The notes beneath the pieces are model-generated. The model had not been told where the DNA came from. It searched no databases and worked only from the letters and a program-made list of their open reading frames with translations. From positions 992,001 to 1,056,000 of the forward strand of contig NZ_CP145608.1 of the NCBI RefSeq assembly GCF_036884295.1: a stretch of 64,000 nt of DNA. Direction: 5' to 3'. This document shows positions 28,437 to 38,132 of the stretch, in pieces (the stretch's first letter is position 1; every line of letters starts with the position of its first letter). A program made the translations under genes and the position numbers. This DNA is from Brochothrix thermosphacta DSM 20171 = FSL F6-1036 (GTDB taxonomy: Bacteria; Bacillota; Bacilli; Lactobacillales; Listeriaceae).

Positions 28437-28465
28437 AGTATACAGTAAATAGAATCTGAGTACAA
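28437..28465 (-). promoter_or_regulatory. sigma-A promoter of the lactococcin-972-like locus
   Basis: On the minus strand TTGTAC (complement of 28460-28465), a 17-base spacer and TATACT (complement of 28437-28442), about 32 bases before the broken start codon. The promoter looks intact, so the transporter genes may still be transcribed. Confidence 0.6.
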
Positions 28466-28523
28466 TGTAAAGGGAATTAAGTGTCGATAAAAGCTTTTTT
28501 GGAACTGAAAAAGATAGAGGGAA

Positions 28524-28849
28524 GGAACTCTCAAGGCATTAACATAAGGTTTGGTACTCTCAAGGCGTTAACATAAGGATTGGTACTCAATTTCTTGAAG
28601 GATAGGTACTCTCAAGGCGTTAACATAAGGATTGGTACTCAATTGCTATCACAATTTCCGTCCCATACTGTTCTCGTAAGCGGATAAATCCGCTACGATA
28701 GTAGCAATTCGCAACGATAAGAGCAGAGGATTGGTACTCAATTGCTATCGCAATTTCCGTCCCATACTGTCTTTGTAAGCTCATAAATTCGCACAATGTC
28801 AGCACCCATACTACTCTCGTAAGCGGATAAATCCGCTACGATAGTAGCA
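28524..28849. repeat. patch of three interspersed repeat types
   Basis: Type A (29 bp, containing CTCTCAAGGCGTTAACATAA) occurs at 28524-28552, 28553-28581 (tandem) and 28605-28633. Type B (about 43 bp, containing CAATTTCCGTCCCATACTGT) occurs at 28629-28671 and 28728-28770. Type C, a near-palindrome with core AGCGGATAAATCCGCT, occurs at 28672-28706 and 28813-28849. The copies are nearly identical within each type, so duplication looks recent. Confidence 0.8.
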
Positions 28850-28852
28850 GTC

Positions 28853-28890
28853 TTAACGTTTTCTTAACACGGGGGGCTATTTTCTTAACA
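28853..28890 (+). promoter_or_regulatory. direct repeats upstream of kdpF (candidate response-regulator site)
   Basis: TTAACG (28853), TTAACA (28864) and TTAACA (28885) are spaced 11 and 21 bases apart, that is one and two helical turns. The last two lie in identical 12-mers TTTTCTTAACAC (28859-28870 and 28880-28891). Same-face direct repeats are typical of OmpR/PhoB-family regulators such as KdpE. Two TTAAAC elements follow nearer the start. Confidence 0.5.
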
Positions 28891-28944
28891 CTATCTTTCG
28901 TTTTTCAGCGTTAAACTAAATTTATCTTAAACAAGGGAGTTGCA

Positions 28945-29037
28945 ATGATGACTGCTATTATTTTAATTGCTGGCATACTAGGATTATGCCTCTTCATTTA
29001 TTTACTAATTATATTGTTTTGGGGGGATAAAGCATGA
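28945..29037 (+). CDS. kdpF: potassium-transporting ATPase small subunit KdpF
   Basis: This 30-aa hydrophobic peptide is one membrane helix ([21 protein letters not shown]). AAGGGAG precedes ATG 28945. Its stop overlaps the kdpA start (ATGA), the usual kdpF-kdpA arrangement. KdpF stabilises the KdpABC complex. Identification rests on position and composition. Confidence 0.8.
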   Translation: MMTAIILIAGILGLCLFIYLLIILFWGDKA

Positions 29038-30716
29038 TGACCATCGTGATGAGTTATTTATTATTTTTTATTGTGTTGCTTGCGCTTGGTATTCCGCTTG
29101 GTTTTTATATCTATCGTGTGATGACAGGTCAAAAAGTTTTTATGACACGAATAATAGCACCAGTCGAGGGGTGGATTTATCGGTTTATCGGTAAACCAGC
29201 AAAACAGGAGATGACTGCTAAAAAATATATTGGCTCAATTGTTGCTTTTAGTTTGTTTAGTTTTTTAGCTATTTTCTTACTGATGTTGTTTCAAGGTGTT
29301 TTACCATTAAATCCAGCGGGGCTAAAAGGGACTTCGATTGGGTTAGCGTTTAACACTGCGATTAGCTTTGTAACAAATACAAACTGGCAGGCTTATTCAG
29401 GAGAAACAACCTTATCGCCACTGACACAAAGTTTAGCACTCACCGTGCAAAACTTCGCTTCAGCTGCCGTCGGAATTGCCGTGCTTTTTATTTTATTACG
29501 TGGTTTTGTAGCAGAGGGAAAACGTAAACTTGGTAATTTTTGGCAAGATATCACACGAATCACACTCTATCTTTTGATTCCTGTCTCATTTGTGATTGCC
29601 ATCCTTTTAATGTCACAGGGTGTGGTGCAAACTTTCCAAGCAACAACGACCATTACAGAACTTGAATCAGGTCTAAAAGCAGTTATTCCGTTAGGTTTAG
29701 CTGCGAGTCAAATTGCGATTAAACAATTGGGTACAAACGGGGGAGGCTATTTTGGAGCTAACTCAGCGATGCCTTTTGAAAACCCAACGGTATTCAGTAA
29801 CTTTGTAGAAAACATCGCGATACTGTTGATTCCAGTTGCTTTGATTATGGCATTTGGTTTATTCGTTAAAAATCGTAAACAAGGTCGCACGATCTTTATC
29901 GTATCGTTTGTATTGCTTATTTTAGCGCTTATCGGTGTTACTCTCAGTGAACACCTGAATGGACCTGTTTTTGATGCTGTCGCACACAGTGGCAGTATGG
30001 AGGGGAAAGAAGCACGATTCGGTATTGGTTGGTCGAGCTTGTGGGCAGTGAGTACCACAGCAGCATCAAACGGTTCCATTAACGCCATGCTAGATAGCTT
30101 CACACCTTTGGGTGGTTTGATTCCGATGTTCTTAATGCAACTTGGTGAAATTGTCTTTGGTGGAGCCGGCAGCGGTTTATATGGCATGATTGCTTTCGTA
30201 TTACTTACCGTTTTTATTGCAGGATTACTAGTGGGTCGTACACCGGAGTATCTTGGTAAAAAAATTGAACCTGCAAATATGAAAATGGTTTGTTTGGTCA
30301 TATTGACACCACCATTATTAGTCTTGATAGGATCAATGAGTTATGTGTTGATGTCTCAACCCATGCTAGGTTTGGTGAACACAGGTCCTCATGCTTTTTC
30401 AGAGGTACTGTATGCTTTTAGCTCGTTAGCGAACAATAACGGGAGTGCGTTTGCTGGTTTAGCAGCGGATACGCCTTTTATGAATAGTGTCGGTGGCATC
30501 ATTATGTTGTTGGTGCGCTTTATTCCAATGTTTGCGATTGTTGTACTGGCACATCAATTAGGCCAAAAAAAATGTGTTGCAAGTACAGATGGAACATTAT
30601 CAACAACCGATGGTACCTTCACTGGGATGTTACTGGGTGTTATTTTATTAATTGGTGCACTCAGCTTTTTACCCGCATTGGCTTTAGGACCATTAGCGGA
30701 TTACTTTATGAGATAG
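29034..30716 (+). CDS. kdpA: potassium-transporting ATPase potassium-binding subunit KdpA
   Basis: This 560-aa polytopic protein has the SKT-superfamily fold. Selectivity-filter-like segments include [50 protein letters not shown] and [14 protein letters not shown]. It takes up K+ with high affinity and passes it to the P-type subunit KdpB. It is the second gene of kdpFABCDE, overlapping kdpF and 12 bases before kdpB. Confidence 0.97.
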   Translation: MMTIVMSYLLFFIVLLALGIPLGFYIYRVMTGQKVFMTRIIAPVEGWIYRFIGKPAKQEMTAKKYIGSIVAFSLFSFLAIFLLMLFQGVLPLNPAGLKGTSIGLAFNTAISFVTNTNWQAYSGETTLSPLTQSLALTVQNFASAAVGIAVLFILLRGFVAEGKRKLGNFWQDITRITLYLLIPVSFVIAILLMSQGVVQTFQATTTITELESGLKAVIPLGLAASQIAIKQLGTNGGGYFGANSAMPFENPTVFSNFVENIAILLIPVALIMAFGLFVKNRKQGRTIFIVSFVLLILALIGVTLSEHLNGPVFDAVAHSGSMEGKEARFGIGWSSLWAVSTTAASNGSINAMLDSFTPLGGLIPMFLMQLGEIVFGGAGSGLYGMIAFVLLTVFIAGLLVGRTPEYLGKKIEPANMKMVCLVILTPPLLVLIGSMSYVLMSQPMLGLVNTGPHAFSEVLYAFSSLANNNGSAFAGLAADTPFMNSVGGIIMLLVRFIPMFAIVVLAHQLGQKKCVASTDGTLSTTDGTFTGMLLGVILLIGALSFLPALALGPLADYFMR

Positions 30717-30728
30717 GAGCAATCACAA

Positions 30729-32780
30729 ATGACTGAATCTAAACAAGGCATCTTTAAAGATGCATTCAAACAATCATTTTATAAATTATCACCCCGTTTA
30801 CAAGTGAAAAATCCCGTGATGTTCGTGGTTTATTTGGGAGCTTTGGTCACTAGTGGGTTATATGTTTTAGCTTTTTTCGGTATCCAAGACAGTTCGCCTG
30901 CTTTTACGCTCAGTATCGCTGTGATTTTATGGCTAACCCTCTTGTTTGGTAACTTTGCGGAGGCAATGGCGGAAGGGCGTGGCCGTGCGCAAGCAGAGAG
31001 TTTAAAAAGTGCCCGACAAGAAGTAATCGCTAAAAAAATGACAGATATTACCAATAAAGCGCAACTCGTCGATATCTCATCAGCACTTTTGAAACGTGGC
31101 GATATGGTATACGTCGTGGCAGGTGAACAAATTCCGATGGACGGTGATGTGATTGAAGGGGCAGCATCAGTTGATGAAAGTGCCATTACAGGTGAATCAG
31201 CCCCAGTCATTCGTGAATCGGGTGGCGATCGTAGCGCTGTTACAGGTGGTACAACGGTTGTATCGGATTACTTAGTCATTCGCGTTACAGCTGAGGAAGG
31301 TGAAAGCTTTTTAGATAAAATGATTGCGATGGTAGAAGGGGCTGCCCGTAAGAAAACACCTAATGAAATTTCACTTCAAATACTATTAGTGACCTTAACG
31401 CTGATCTTTTTAGTGGTATGTGCATCTTTGTTACCGTTCACCCAGTTTGCGACAGTTGCATCTGGCAAAGGTGACGCTTTATCACTCACCGTGATTGTGG
31501 CATTGCTCGTTTGTTTGGCGCCTACTACCATTGGTGCACTGTTATCTTCAATTGGAATTGCCGGTATGAGTCGTTTAAATCAAGCAAATGTGATGGCGAT
31601 GAGCGGTCGTGCGATTGAAGCTGCTGGAGACGTTGATATTTTAATGCTGGATAAAACAGGGACTATCACATTGGGAAATCGCCAAGCAAGTGAATTTTTA
31701 CCTGTTCCTGGTGTCACTGAAGAAGAACTAGCTGATGCGGCTCAACTTTCTTCATTAGCAGATGAAACGCCAGAAGGTCGTAGTATAGTTGTATTAGCAA
31801 AAGAACGGTTTGCGATACGTGGCCGTGATTTATCGGATAATCAAGCTGTTTTTATTGATTTTTCGGCTAAAACACGTATGAGTGGAATAGATTATCAAGG
31901 GGATGAAATTCGTAAAGGTGCCGCTGATACAGTAAAACAATTTGTGAGTGCCGCAGGTTATGATTATCCTGTAGCATGTGAAACGATTGTTAGTCAGATT
32001 GCAAACTTAGGGGGAACACCACTTGTTGTTGTTAAAAACAAACGCGTTCTCGGTGTTGTTTATTTAAAAGATATTGTAAAAAAAGGTGTAAAAGAACGTT
32101 TTAATGATATGCGTACAATGGGCATTAAAACCATTATGATTACGGGGGATAATCCGATGACTGCTGCGGCTATTGCTGCTGAAGCAGGAGTAGATGACTT
32201 TTTAGCAGAAGCGACACCCGAAGCAAAACTGGAACTGATTCGCGAATATCAACAAAAAGGTCATTTGGTAGCGATGACTGGTGATGGTACGAACGATGCA
32301 CCAGCATTAGCGCAAGCTGATGTAGCAGTCGCTATGAATACCGGAACACAGGCAGCAAAAGAAGCCGGCAACATGATTGATCTTGATTCAAGTCCAACAA
32401 AATTGATTGAAATCGTTCGTATCGGAAAACAATTGTTGATGACACGTGGGGCATTAACTACGTTTAGTATCGCCAACGATGTTGCAAAATATTTTGCGAT
32501 TATTCCGGTGTTATTCTATAGTATTTATCCACAATTGAACGCATTGAATATCATGCATCTCAGCTCACCAACAAGCGCGATTTTAGCAGCAATTATTTAC
32601 AATGCTTTGATTATTATTGCGTTAATTCCGTTGTCTTTAAAAGGTGTGAAATATAAAGAATTACCCGCTAGTAAGTTGTTACAACACAATTTATTTGTAT
32701 ACGGTTTAGGTGGTTTGATTACACCATTTATTGCAATCAAAGTGATTGATCTTATTATTACAGCCTGCGGTTGGGCATAG
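30729..32780 (+). CDS. kdpB: potassium-transporting P-type ATPase KdpB
   Basis: This 683-aa P-type ATPase has the phosphorylated Asp D308 in [11 protein letters not shown], the actuator motif TGESAP and the hinge [22 protein letters not shown]. The helix motif [16 protein letters not shown] is characteristic of KdpB. It energises K+ uptake with KdpA and KdpC. Length and motifs are complete. Confidence 0.97.
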   Translation: MTESKQGIFKDAFKQSFYKLSPRLQVKNPVMFVVYLGALVTSGLYVLAFFGIQDSSPAFTLSIAVILWLTLLFGNFAEAMAEGRGRAQAESLKSARQEVIAKKMTDITNKAQLVDISSALLKRGDMVYVVAGEQIPMDGDVIEGAASVDESAITGESAPVIRESGGDRSAVTGGTTVVSDYLVIRVTAEEGESFLDKMIAMVEGAARKKTPNEISLQILLVTLTLIFLVVCASLLPFTQFATVASGKGDALSLTVIVALLVCLAPTTIGALLSSIGIAGMSRLNQANVMAMSGRAIEAAGDVDILMLDKTGTITLGNRQASEFLPVPGVTEEELADAAQLSSLADETPEGRSIVVLAKERFAIRGRDLSDNQAVFIDFSAKTRMSGIDYQGDEIRKGAADTVKQFVSAAGYDYPVACETIVSQIANLGGTPLVVVKNKRVLGVVYLKDIVKKGVKERFNDMRTMGIKTIMITGDNPMTAAAIAAEAGVDDFLAEATPEAKLELIREYQQKGHLVAMTGDGTNDAPALAQADVAVAMNTGTQAAKEAGNMIDLDSSPTKLIEIVRIGKQLLMTRGALTTFSIANDVAKYFAIIPVLFYSIYPQLNALNIMHLSSPTSAILAAIIYNALIIIALIPLSLKGVKYKELPASKLLQHNLFVYGLGGLITPFIAIKVIDLIITACGWA

Positions 32781-32794
32781 GAGGAGAGAGAAGA

Positions 32795-33370
32795 ATGAAA
32801 ATAATCAAAGAGATTATGATGCCAGGTTTGAAAATGCTCCTTGTCTGGACGGTAATTTGTGGCGTGATGTATACTTTATTATTGACGGGTATTGGTCAAC
32901 TTTTTTTTCCGAGCCAAGCTAATGGTAGTCTCGTCAGTGCTAAAAGTGAAACAGGTGAAAAAGTCGTGGGTTCAACACTTATTGGTCAAGCTTTCACAGC
33001 TAATTATTATTTATGGAGTCGTCCTGATACAGGCGAAGCAGCAAGCCAACTGGCTCCAAATAGTGCAAAAGAAAAAGCACGTGTTGCCGAACGTGTAGCA
33101 AAAATCAAAGCAGCTGACCCAGCTAATAAAGCAGCAATTCCAATGGAATTAGTCACAGCTTCTGCTAGTGGGGTTGACCCTGATATTTCAACAGCGACGG
33201 CTGCTTATCAAGTCAAACGAATTGCCGAAGCACGCCATTTATCTGTTGCTAAAGTTGAGAAAATAATTCAAAACAATACAAGTGGCGTTAAATTTGATAA
33301 AATGGGAACAAAGCTTGTACATGTTCTGCCAGTCAATCTCGCACTTGATCAATTGGCACCCATGAAATAA
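32795..33370 (+). CDS. kdpC: potassium-transporting ATPase subunit KdpC
   Basis: This 191-aa protein starts at ATG 32795 after GGAGGAGAG; an in-frame ATG inside the kdpB end is not used. One N-terminal membrane helix is followed by an external domain with GSTLIGQAFT, YLWSRPDTGE and the conserved ASASGVDPDIS and AAYQVKRIAEAR. KdpC is needed for complex assembly and K+ occlusion. Confidence 0.95.
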   Translation: MKIIKEIMMPGLKMLLVWTVICGVMYTLLLTGIGQLFFPSQANGSLVSAKSETGEKVVGSTLIGQAFTANYYLWSRPDTGEAASQLAPNSAKEKARVAERVAKIKAADPANKAAIPMELVTASASGVDPDISTATAAYQVKRIAEARHLSVAKVEKIIQNNTSGVKFDKMGTKLVHVLPVNLALDQLAPMK

Positions 33371-33383
33371 AGGAGTGAAGGAC

Positions 33384-36071
33384 ATGATTGAAGACGAACG
33401 TCCAAATCCAGATGCAATACTTAAACAAGTCACACAACAGAACCGCCAAAAGACCGGAAAACTCCGTGTCTTTTTTGGCTATGCTGCAGGAGTGGGTAAA
33501 ACATATGCAATGTTACGTGATGCGCATGAACAGCTGTTACAAGGGAAAAAGATTATGGCAGGTTATATTGAACCGCATGTTCGCCCTGAAACGCTTGCTC
33601 TTCTAGAAGGAATTCCAACAATACCAGTGAAACAAATGTCGTACAAAAAGATGACGTTAAGTGAATTTGATTTGGATGAGGCATTACGATTAAAGCCAGA
33701 TATTGTACTCGTAGACGAGTTGGCACATACAAATGTTATTGGCTCACGCAATAAAAAACGTTACCAAGATATTGATGAATTATTACATGCGGGTATTGAT
33801 GTCTACACGACTGTCAATGTACAGCATATCGAAAGTCTGAATGATGTTGTTGAAAGCATCACACACGTACAAGTTGTTGAAACAGTGCCCGATACATTTT
33901 TAGACCAAGCCTATCTAAGATTAATTGATATTGAACCGGAAGAATTATTAGAACGTTTACGAGCTGGGAAGATTTATCGCCCCCTTCAAGCTAAGAAAGC
34001 GATGCAACATTTTTTCGCCCTCGAGAATTTGAAACTTTTGCGTGAAATTGCTGTGCGCCGTGCTGCTGATCACATCGGAATGACGAATCCAATTGAGGAA
34101 GTTTCTGTCCGAGTAAAATTACTCACTTATTTAGACGAGGAACATATTCAAGGGACCGAAAAATGCTTGCGTTGGACCGCGCGATTAGCTGCGGCTTTTC
34201 GCTCAGAATGGACGTTATTAGTCATTGAAAACGAAGAGGATGAACACGATGATTTGATGAGAGAGCAACGCTTCAAAGTTATGAAGCTCGCTCAAAGTCT
34301 AGGTGCGGATATTGTGACATTAAGCGGTCATGATACCCTTGATACGCTCACTCATTATGCTAAAATGACGGGTGTAACAGATATTATAATCGCCAAACAA
34401 CGGAATCATTCACACGTCCACCGTTTATTTAAACAAGAGCTTGAGGATGATATAATTCAACGATTACCACAGGTGGATTTGCATATTATACCCTACCATG
34501 ACAAAAGGGAAGGGCAAAAAAGAAACCGTCTCAACCATATAAATTTTATACAACGCCATTTTTCAGCGGCTGACTTTATAAAGATGCTCTTTTATATCTT
34601 AGTTGCAACGTTACTATCAAAAATTGTTTTATTAATGCATAGTGGCGATCAAAACGTTATTATTGTGTATTTGTTTTTTATTCTTATTATCTCCCGTGTC
34701 ACACATGGTTATTTTTATGGTGCACTCGCTTCCGTTATTTCCGTTTTATTGTTCAACTGGTTATTTGTTGATCCACTCTACTCTTTAACAGTTTATAAGC
34801 CAGGCTATCCTGTGACTATGGTAATCATGTTATTAGTCGCACTGTTTACGAGTAACATGATGATCCGGGTGAAGAGTCAAGCGAAAGAAGCCGTGCGTAA
34901 GGAACATCGTATGACAATCCTTTATGAATTGAATCAGCAGTTACTCGCGAGCCAAAGTTTAGCAGGAATGATGGCCATTGCTAATACGAAGGTGATGGAA
35001 ACGATGGGACGCAGTGTAATTTTCTATAGCGGCCTACCTGAAGGGAAAAGTGATCGGAAACTGTCGGTCTATCGTGGTGATCCAACAGCTGCAGCTTTAA
35101 CAACACCAGAAGAAGAAGCGGTCGCTCACTGGGTTTATCTTAACCAAAAATTTGCTGGATCAGGCACGGATACTTTGAATGGTGCCGCGGGGTATTATTT
35201 CCCAGTTGTGTCGCAGGGGCGTAGCTTAGCCGTTATTGGTCTCCGGGTTAATCCGGAACGGCCTTTGCACCGTGAAAATTTGAACTTTTTGAAACTGCTA
35301 ACCTCACAATTATCATTAGCCTTAGAACGACATCGTTTAATGATTGAACAGCAACAAACAGTGATTGAAAATGAAAAAGAAAAAATGCGTGGGAATCTTC
35401 TGCGCGCGATATCACACGATTTACGAACACCACTCACAGGCATCTTAGGCGCCAGTTCTGCCATTATTGAAAATCATGAAAAGTTTTCAGCAGAACTAAC
35501 CTTGAATTTAGTAAAAGATATCAAAGAAGATTCGGAATGGTTGATTCGGATGGTCGAGAATTTGTTATCCGTGACGCGCATTGATGAAGGTACAATGAAA
35601 GTAAAAAAAATACCGGAAGCCATCGAAGAAATAGTGGGTGCAGCCGTGCGACGTATTCGTAAACGATTCAAAGAAACCGATTTAACGGTGCGTGTTCCTG
35701 AGGAATTATTATTGGTACCAATGGATGGGACTTTAATTGAACAAGTGTTAATCAATCTTATTGAAAATGCCATTAAGCATGCGGAAAGCACAGCGATTTC
35801 AGTGATTGTTAAACAGCGTAAGCAACGCGTGATCTTTGAAGTGAGCGATAATGGCAAAGGATTGCCAACACAAAGATTAGAAACGCTGTTTCGCCCTTTT
35901 AATAATGAACAACATTCAGAAATCCCCGTTGATGCAACACGAGGAATGGGGATTGGTTTATCAATTTGTCAAACAATTGTTGCTGCGCATGGTGGTACGA
36001 TTGAAGCGTGTAATAAAACACAAGGTGGTGCAGTTTTCCGCTTTACGTTGCCAATAAAGGAAGGTGATTAA
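33384..36071 (+). CDS. kdpD: sensor histidine kinase KdpD
   Basis: This is an ~895-aa kinase. The N-terminal KdpD domain has Walker-like GYAAGVGKTYAML and DIVLVDELAHTN, followed by a Usp-like domain (about 250-365). Membrane helices of the DUF4118 type lie about 395-495, then a GAF-like region. HisKA has H678 in AISHDLRTPLTG, and the ATPase domain has NLIENAIKHA and DNGKGLP. It senses K+ limitation or osmotic signals and phosphorylates KdpE; c-di-AMP binding by the Usp domain is known in some Firmicutes but not tested here. ATG 33384 follows AAGGAG by eight bases. Full-length, unlike the truncated KdpD of some relatives. Confidence 0.95.
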   Translation: MIEDERPNPDAILKQVTQQNRQKTGKLRVFFGYAAGVGKTYAMLRDAHEQLLQGKKIMAGYIEPHVRPETLALLEGIPTIPVKQMSYKKMTLSEFDLDEALRLKPDIVLVDELAHTNVIGSRNKKRYQDIDELLHAGIDVYTTVNVQHIESLNDVVESITHVQVVETVPDTFLDQAYLRLIDIEPEELLERLRAGKIYRPLQAKKAMQHFFALENLKLLREIAVRRAADHIGMTNPIEEVSVRVKLLTYLDEEHIQGTEKCLRWTARLAAAFRSEWTLLVIENEEDEHDDLMREQRFKVMKLAQSLGADIVTLSGHDTLDTLTHYAKMTGVTDIIIAKQRNHSHVHRLFKQELEDDIIQRLPQVDLHIIPYHDKREGQKRNRLNHINFIQRHFSAADFIKMLFYILVATLLSKIVLLMHSGDQNVIIVYLFFILIISRVTHGYFYGALASVISVLLFNWLFVDPLYSLTVYKPGYPVTMVIMLLVALFTSNMMIRVKSQAKEAVRKEHRMTILYELNQQLLASQSLAGMMAIANTKVMETMGRSVIFYSGLPEGKSDRKLSVYRGDPTAAALTTPEEEAVAHWVYLNQKFAGSGTDTLNGAAGYYFPVVSQGRSLAVIGLRVNPERPLHRENLNFLKLLTSQLSLALERHRLMIEQQQTVIENEKEKMRGNLLRAISHDLRTPLTGILGASSAIIENHEKFSAELTLNLVKDIKEDSEWLIRMVENLLSVTRIDEGTMKVKKIPEAIEEIVGAAVRRIRKRFKETDLTVRVPEELLLVPMDGTLIEQVLINLIENAIKHAESTAISVIVKQRKQRVIFEVSDNGKGLPTQRLETLFRPFNNEQHSEIPVDATRGMGIGLSICQTIVAAHGGTIEACNKTQGGAVFRFTLPIKEGD

Positions 36072-36758
36072 ATGGATACAACAATACTTGTAATTGAAGA
36101 CGATAGTGCCATCTCTAACTTTATGCGTGCCATTCTAGAAGGCAATGAATATACCGTGCATAATGCGGAAACGGGTAAACATGGTATTACGTTATGTGCG
36201 ACGTTAGCACCTGATATTGTGATACTGGATTTGGGTTTGCCTGATATGGATGGGTTAGATGTGTTAGCAACAATCAGAGGTTGGTCAGAAGTGCCTGTTC
36301 TTATCGTTTCTGCTCGCGGAAATGAAATCGAAAAAGTCGCTGCATTGGACGCGGGTGCCGATGATTATATCACAAAGCCCTTTGGGACATCAGAGCTATT
36401 AGCTCGTATTAGGGCAGCGCTGAGGCATGCTCAACCACAAGGCGTCACCGAAAGTAAATATGTCACTGGTGAGCTTGTCATTGACGTTGCCAACTTTCAA
36501 GTAGCACTTGCTGGAAAAGCGTTACATTTAACACCGATTGAATTTAAAATATTAAAATTACTCGCACAAAATATGGGGAAAGTACTGACACATGATTACA
36601 TCACTAAAGCCATATGGGGACAATACACAACTGAAAATCAAGCGTTGCGCGTTAATATGTCTAATATCCGTCGTAAAATTGAGCTTAACCCAGCAGAACC
36701 GATTTACATTGTAACTGAAGTCGGTATCGGTTACCGTATGATATTAATCGGTGAGTAG
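36072..36758 (+). CDS. kdpE: response regulator KdpE
   Basis: This 228-aa OmpR-family regulator has phospho-acceptor D53 in VILDLGLPDMDG, Lys in ADDYITKPFG, and a C-terminal winged helix ending NIRRKIELNPAEPIYIVTEVGIGYRM. It directly follows the kdpD stop. It should activate kdpFABC, plausibly through the spaced TTAACA repeats upstream of kdpF. Confidence 0.95.
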   Translation: MDTTILVIEDDSAISNFMRAILEGNEYTVHNAETGKHGITLCATLAPDIVILDLGLPDMDGLDVLATIRGWSEVPVLIVSARGNEIEKVAALDAGADDYITKPFGTSELLARIRAALRHAQPQGVTESKYVTGELVIDVANFQVALAGKALHLTPIEFKILKLLAQNMGKVLTHDYITKAIWGQYTTENQALRVNMSNIRRKIELNPAEPIYIVTEVGIGYRMILIGE

Positions 36759-36787
36759 TTACAGCTTTTAATAAAAAATAAAGGGTT

Positions 36788-36863
36788 ACACCAAAGAAAT
36801 GATAACACTCGAAAATGAATGTGTTTTATGGCATTGATTGAGTGCATTTCTTTGGTGTTTTTT
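36788..36863 (+). terminator. terminator after kdpE
   Basis: ACACCAAAGAAATG (36788-36801) pairs perfectly with CATTTCTTTGGTGT (36845-36858); a T run follows. The 43-base loop has further internal pairing. Confidence 0.9.
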
Positions 36864-36989
36864 AAATTCATAGAAAATAAAGTTTTTATAAGCATATAAT
36901 TTAATAAAACAGTTATAACAGTTTATTGAAATAGTTATTTAAGATTAAAAATGTATTGTTTTTTTAGTTAAAAAGTAACTTTTGTATTT

Positions 36990-37018
36990 TTGACACAAAC
37001 AAATAAGTTTGATAATAT
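36990..37018 (+). promoter_or_regulatory. promoter of decayed peptide / ABC transporter locus
   Basis: TTGACA (36990-36995), a 17-base spacer and TAATAT (37013-37018). The -35 is consensus. Confidence 0.65.
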
Positions 37019-37056
37019 AGGTTTTATAACTAGTTAAACGTGAATAAGAGTTTGGG

Positions 37057-37431
37057 ATGAAGAAGAAAAAGTGGTTAAGAAAAGTTATAATCATTTTAAT
37101 GCTGGCATTGATTACTGCCCCCGAAGTAGTTTCTGCTGGGAGTTATTCTCAAAGTTTTTCAAGAGGGATATTCAGTACATGTGTTGGTCTGAGTCACAAT
37201 TTTTATGAATAACAAGTAGTACTAATATAACTAAGTCATATGCTACACAGCAAAGAAGCAGGTTATTAGTGAATTTAAAAGGTATGAAAAAAACAGGTAT
37301 CTCCACAAGTAAAACACACTATTATGACTCGAATAAAGAGTTGCTATAAGGGGAACAGGTAGCTGGAGTGATGAACGATCTTTATCGATCGTTTGACTGT
37401 AACACATGAAGGGAAATCTTCAGTTAAATAA
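37057..37431 (+). pseudogene. decayed small secreted protein gene next to an ABC transporter
   Basis: ATG 37057 starts a clear signal peptide (KKKKWLRKVIIILMLALITA, cleaved near VVSAG) and about 28 further residues before a stop at 37210. In the next frame coding-like sequence continues (TKSYATQQRSRLLVNLKG, STSKTHYYDSNKELL), then stops at 37347. Short pieces GTGSWSDERSLSIV and VTHEGKSSVK follow in shifted frames up to 37431. Stitching three shifts gives a secreted protein of about 115-125 residues. I recognise no family. Position before a two-gene ABC transporter suggests a peptide bacteriocin or similar cargo, but that is inference. Confidence 0.5.
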
Positions 37432-37484
37432 ATATTTAATTTTCGAATCATACGCTACTACTTTTTAGAAAAAGAGGAGTTAAA

Positions 37485-38132
37485 ATGATATCTATACAAA
37501 ATTTCGCGAAAACATATAATAAAAAACACATTATAAAACACTCTAGTTTTAAAATACCACAAAATCAAATTACTTTTTTAATGGGAGAAAATGGTGCCGG
37601 AAAAACGACTTTTATAAAATGTGTGACGGGTTTGGAAAAATGTGAAGGTGACGTGACGTTTACACAGGGGAAAGATTGTTTTGTTGTATGGGACGACACC
37701 CCTTTTTATCAAAATTTATCTGGGGTAGATAACCTGTTAATACTTGGCGATAGCAAGCTAACAAAAAAAGAAGTGATACATAACTGTCAAAAATACGTGG
37801 ATAATGCTTTATTAAAGCGCAAAGTTAAACATTATTCATATGGGCAGAAGAAAAAACTTTCTTTGGCATTAGTAGCGCTTCTTAGACCGAAATATTTAAT
37901 AATGGATGAAATCTCTAATGGTCTAGATTTTCAGTTTAGTAAAGAGTTGAAAAAAATAGTATTAGATTTATCTAAAGAGACGACAATTTTACTTACTGGT
38001 CATCAGTACGATTTTTATAACGATATAATTGATAATTTGTTGGTGTTTGAAGATAAAAAAATAGTGATGCTGGAGAAGAATTTTAAATCTGAAAAGAAAA
38101 AATTGGAGACGATATATGATTCGCTTTATTAA
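37485..38132 (+). CDS. ABC transporter ATP-binding protein
   Basis: This 215-aa ATPase has Walker A MGENGAGKTTFIK, signature YSYGQKKKLSLALVALL and Walker B YLIMDEISNGLD. GAGGAG precedes ATG 37485. Its last 17 bases overlap the start of the permease gene, so the pair forms one exporter. The single-ATPase plus single-permease layout is common for peptide-antibiotic export or self-immunity. The decayed secreted-protein gene upstream is a candidate former substrate. Confidence 0.8.
   Translation: MISIQNFAKTYNKKHIIKHSSFKIPQNQITFLMGENGAGKTTFIKCVTGLEKCEGDVTFTQGKDCFVVWDDTPFYQNLSGVDNLLILGDSKLTKKEVIHNCQKYVDNALLKRKVKHYSYGQKKKLSLALVALLRPKYLIMDEISNGLDFQFSKELKKIVLDLSKETTILLTGHQYDFYNDIIDNLLVFEDKKIVMLEKNFKSEKKKLETIYDSLY

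Larger units (their letters stand above)
28406..28944. other. intergenic region with bacteriocin promoter, repeats and kdp control region
   Basis: From left to right it holds a minus-strand promoter, a patch of interspersed repeats (28524-28849) and direct TTAACA-type repeats ahead of kdpF. No coding frame here is credible. Confidence 0.7.

Noticed and set aside
28620-28805. Open frame across the repeat patch
   Set aside because: It arises from repeated type B/C sequence, which gives a repeated peptide without a start signal.
28524-28849. CRISPR array
   Set aside because: Repeats are tandem or irregularly spaced, of three types, with no unique spacers of uniform size and no cas genes.
29747-30301. 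184-codon minus-strand frame within kdpA, and similar long frames within kdpB, kdpD and eiiC genes
   Set aside because: Antisense shadows of strongly coding genes without start signals or domain resemblance.
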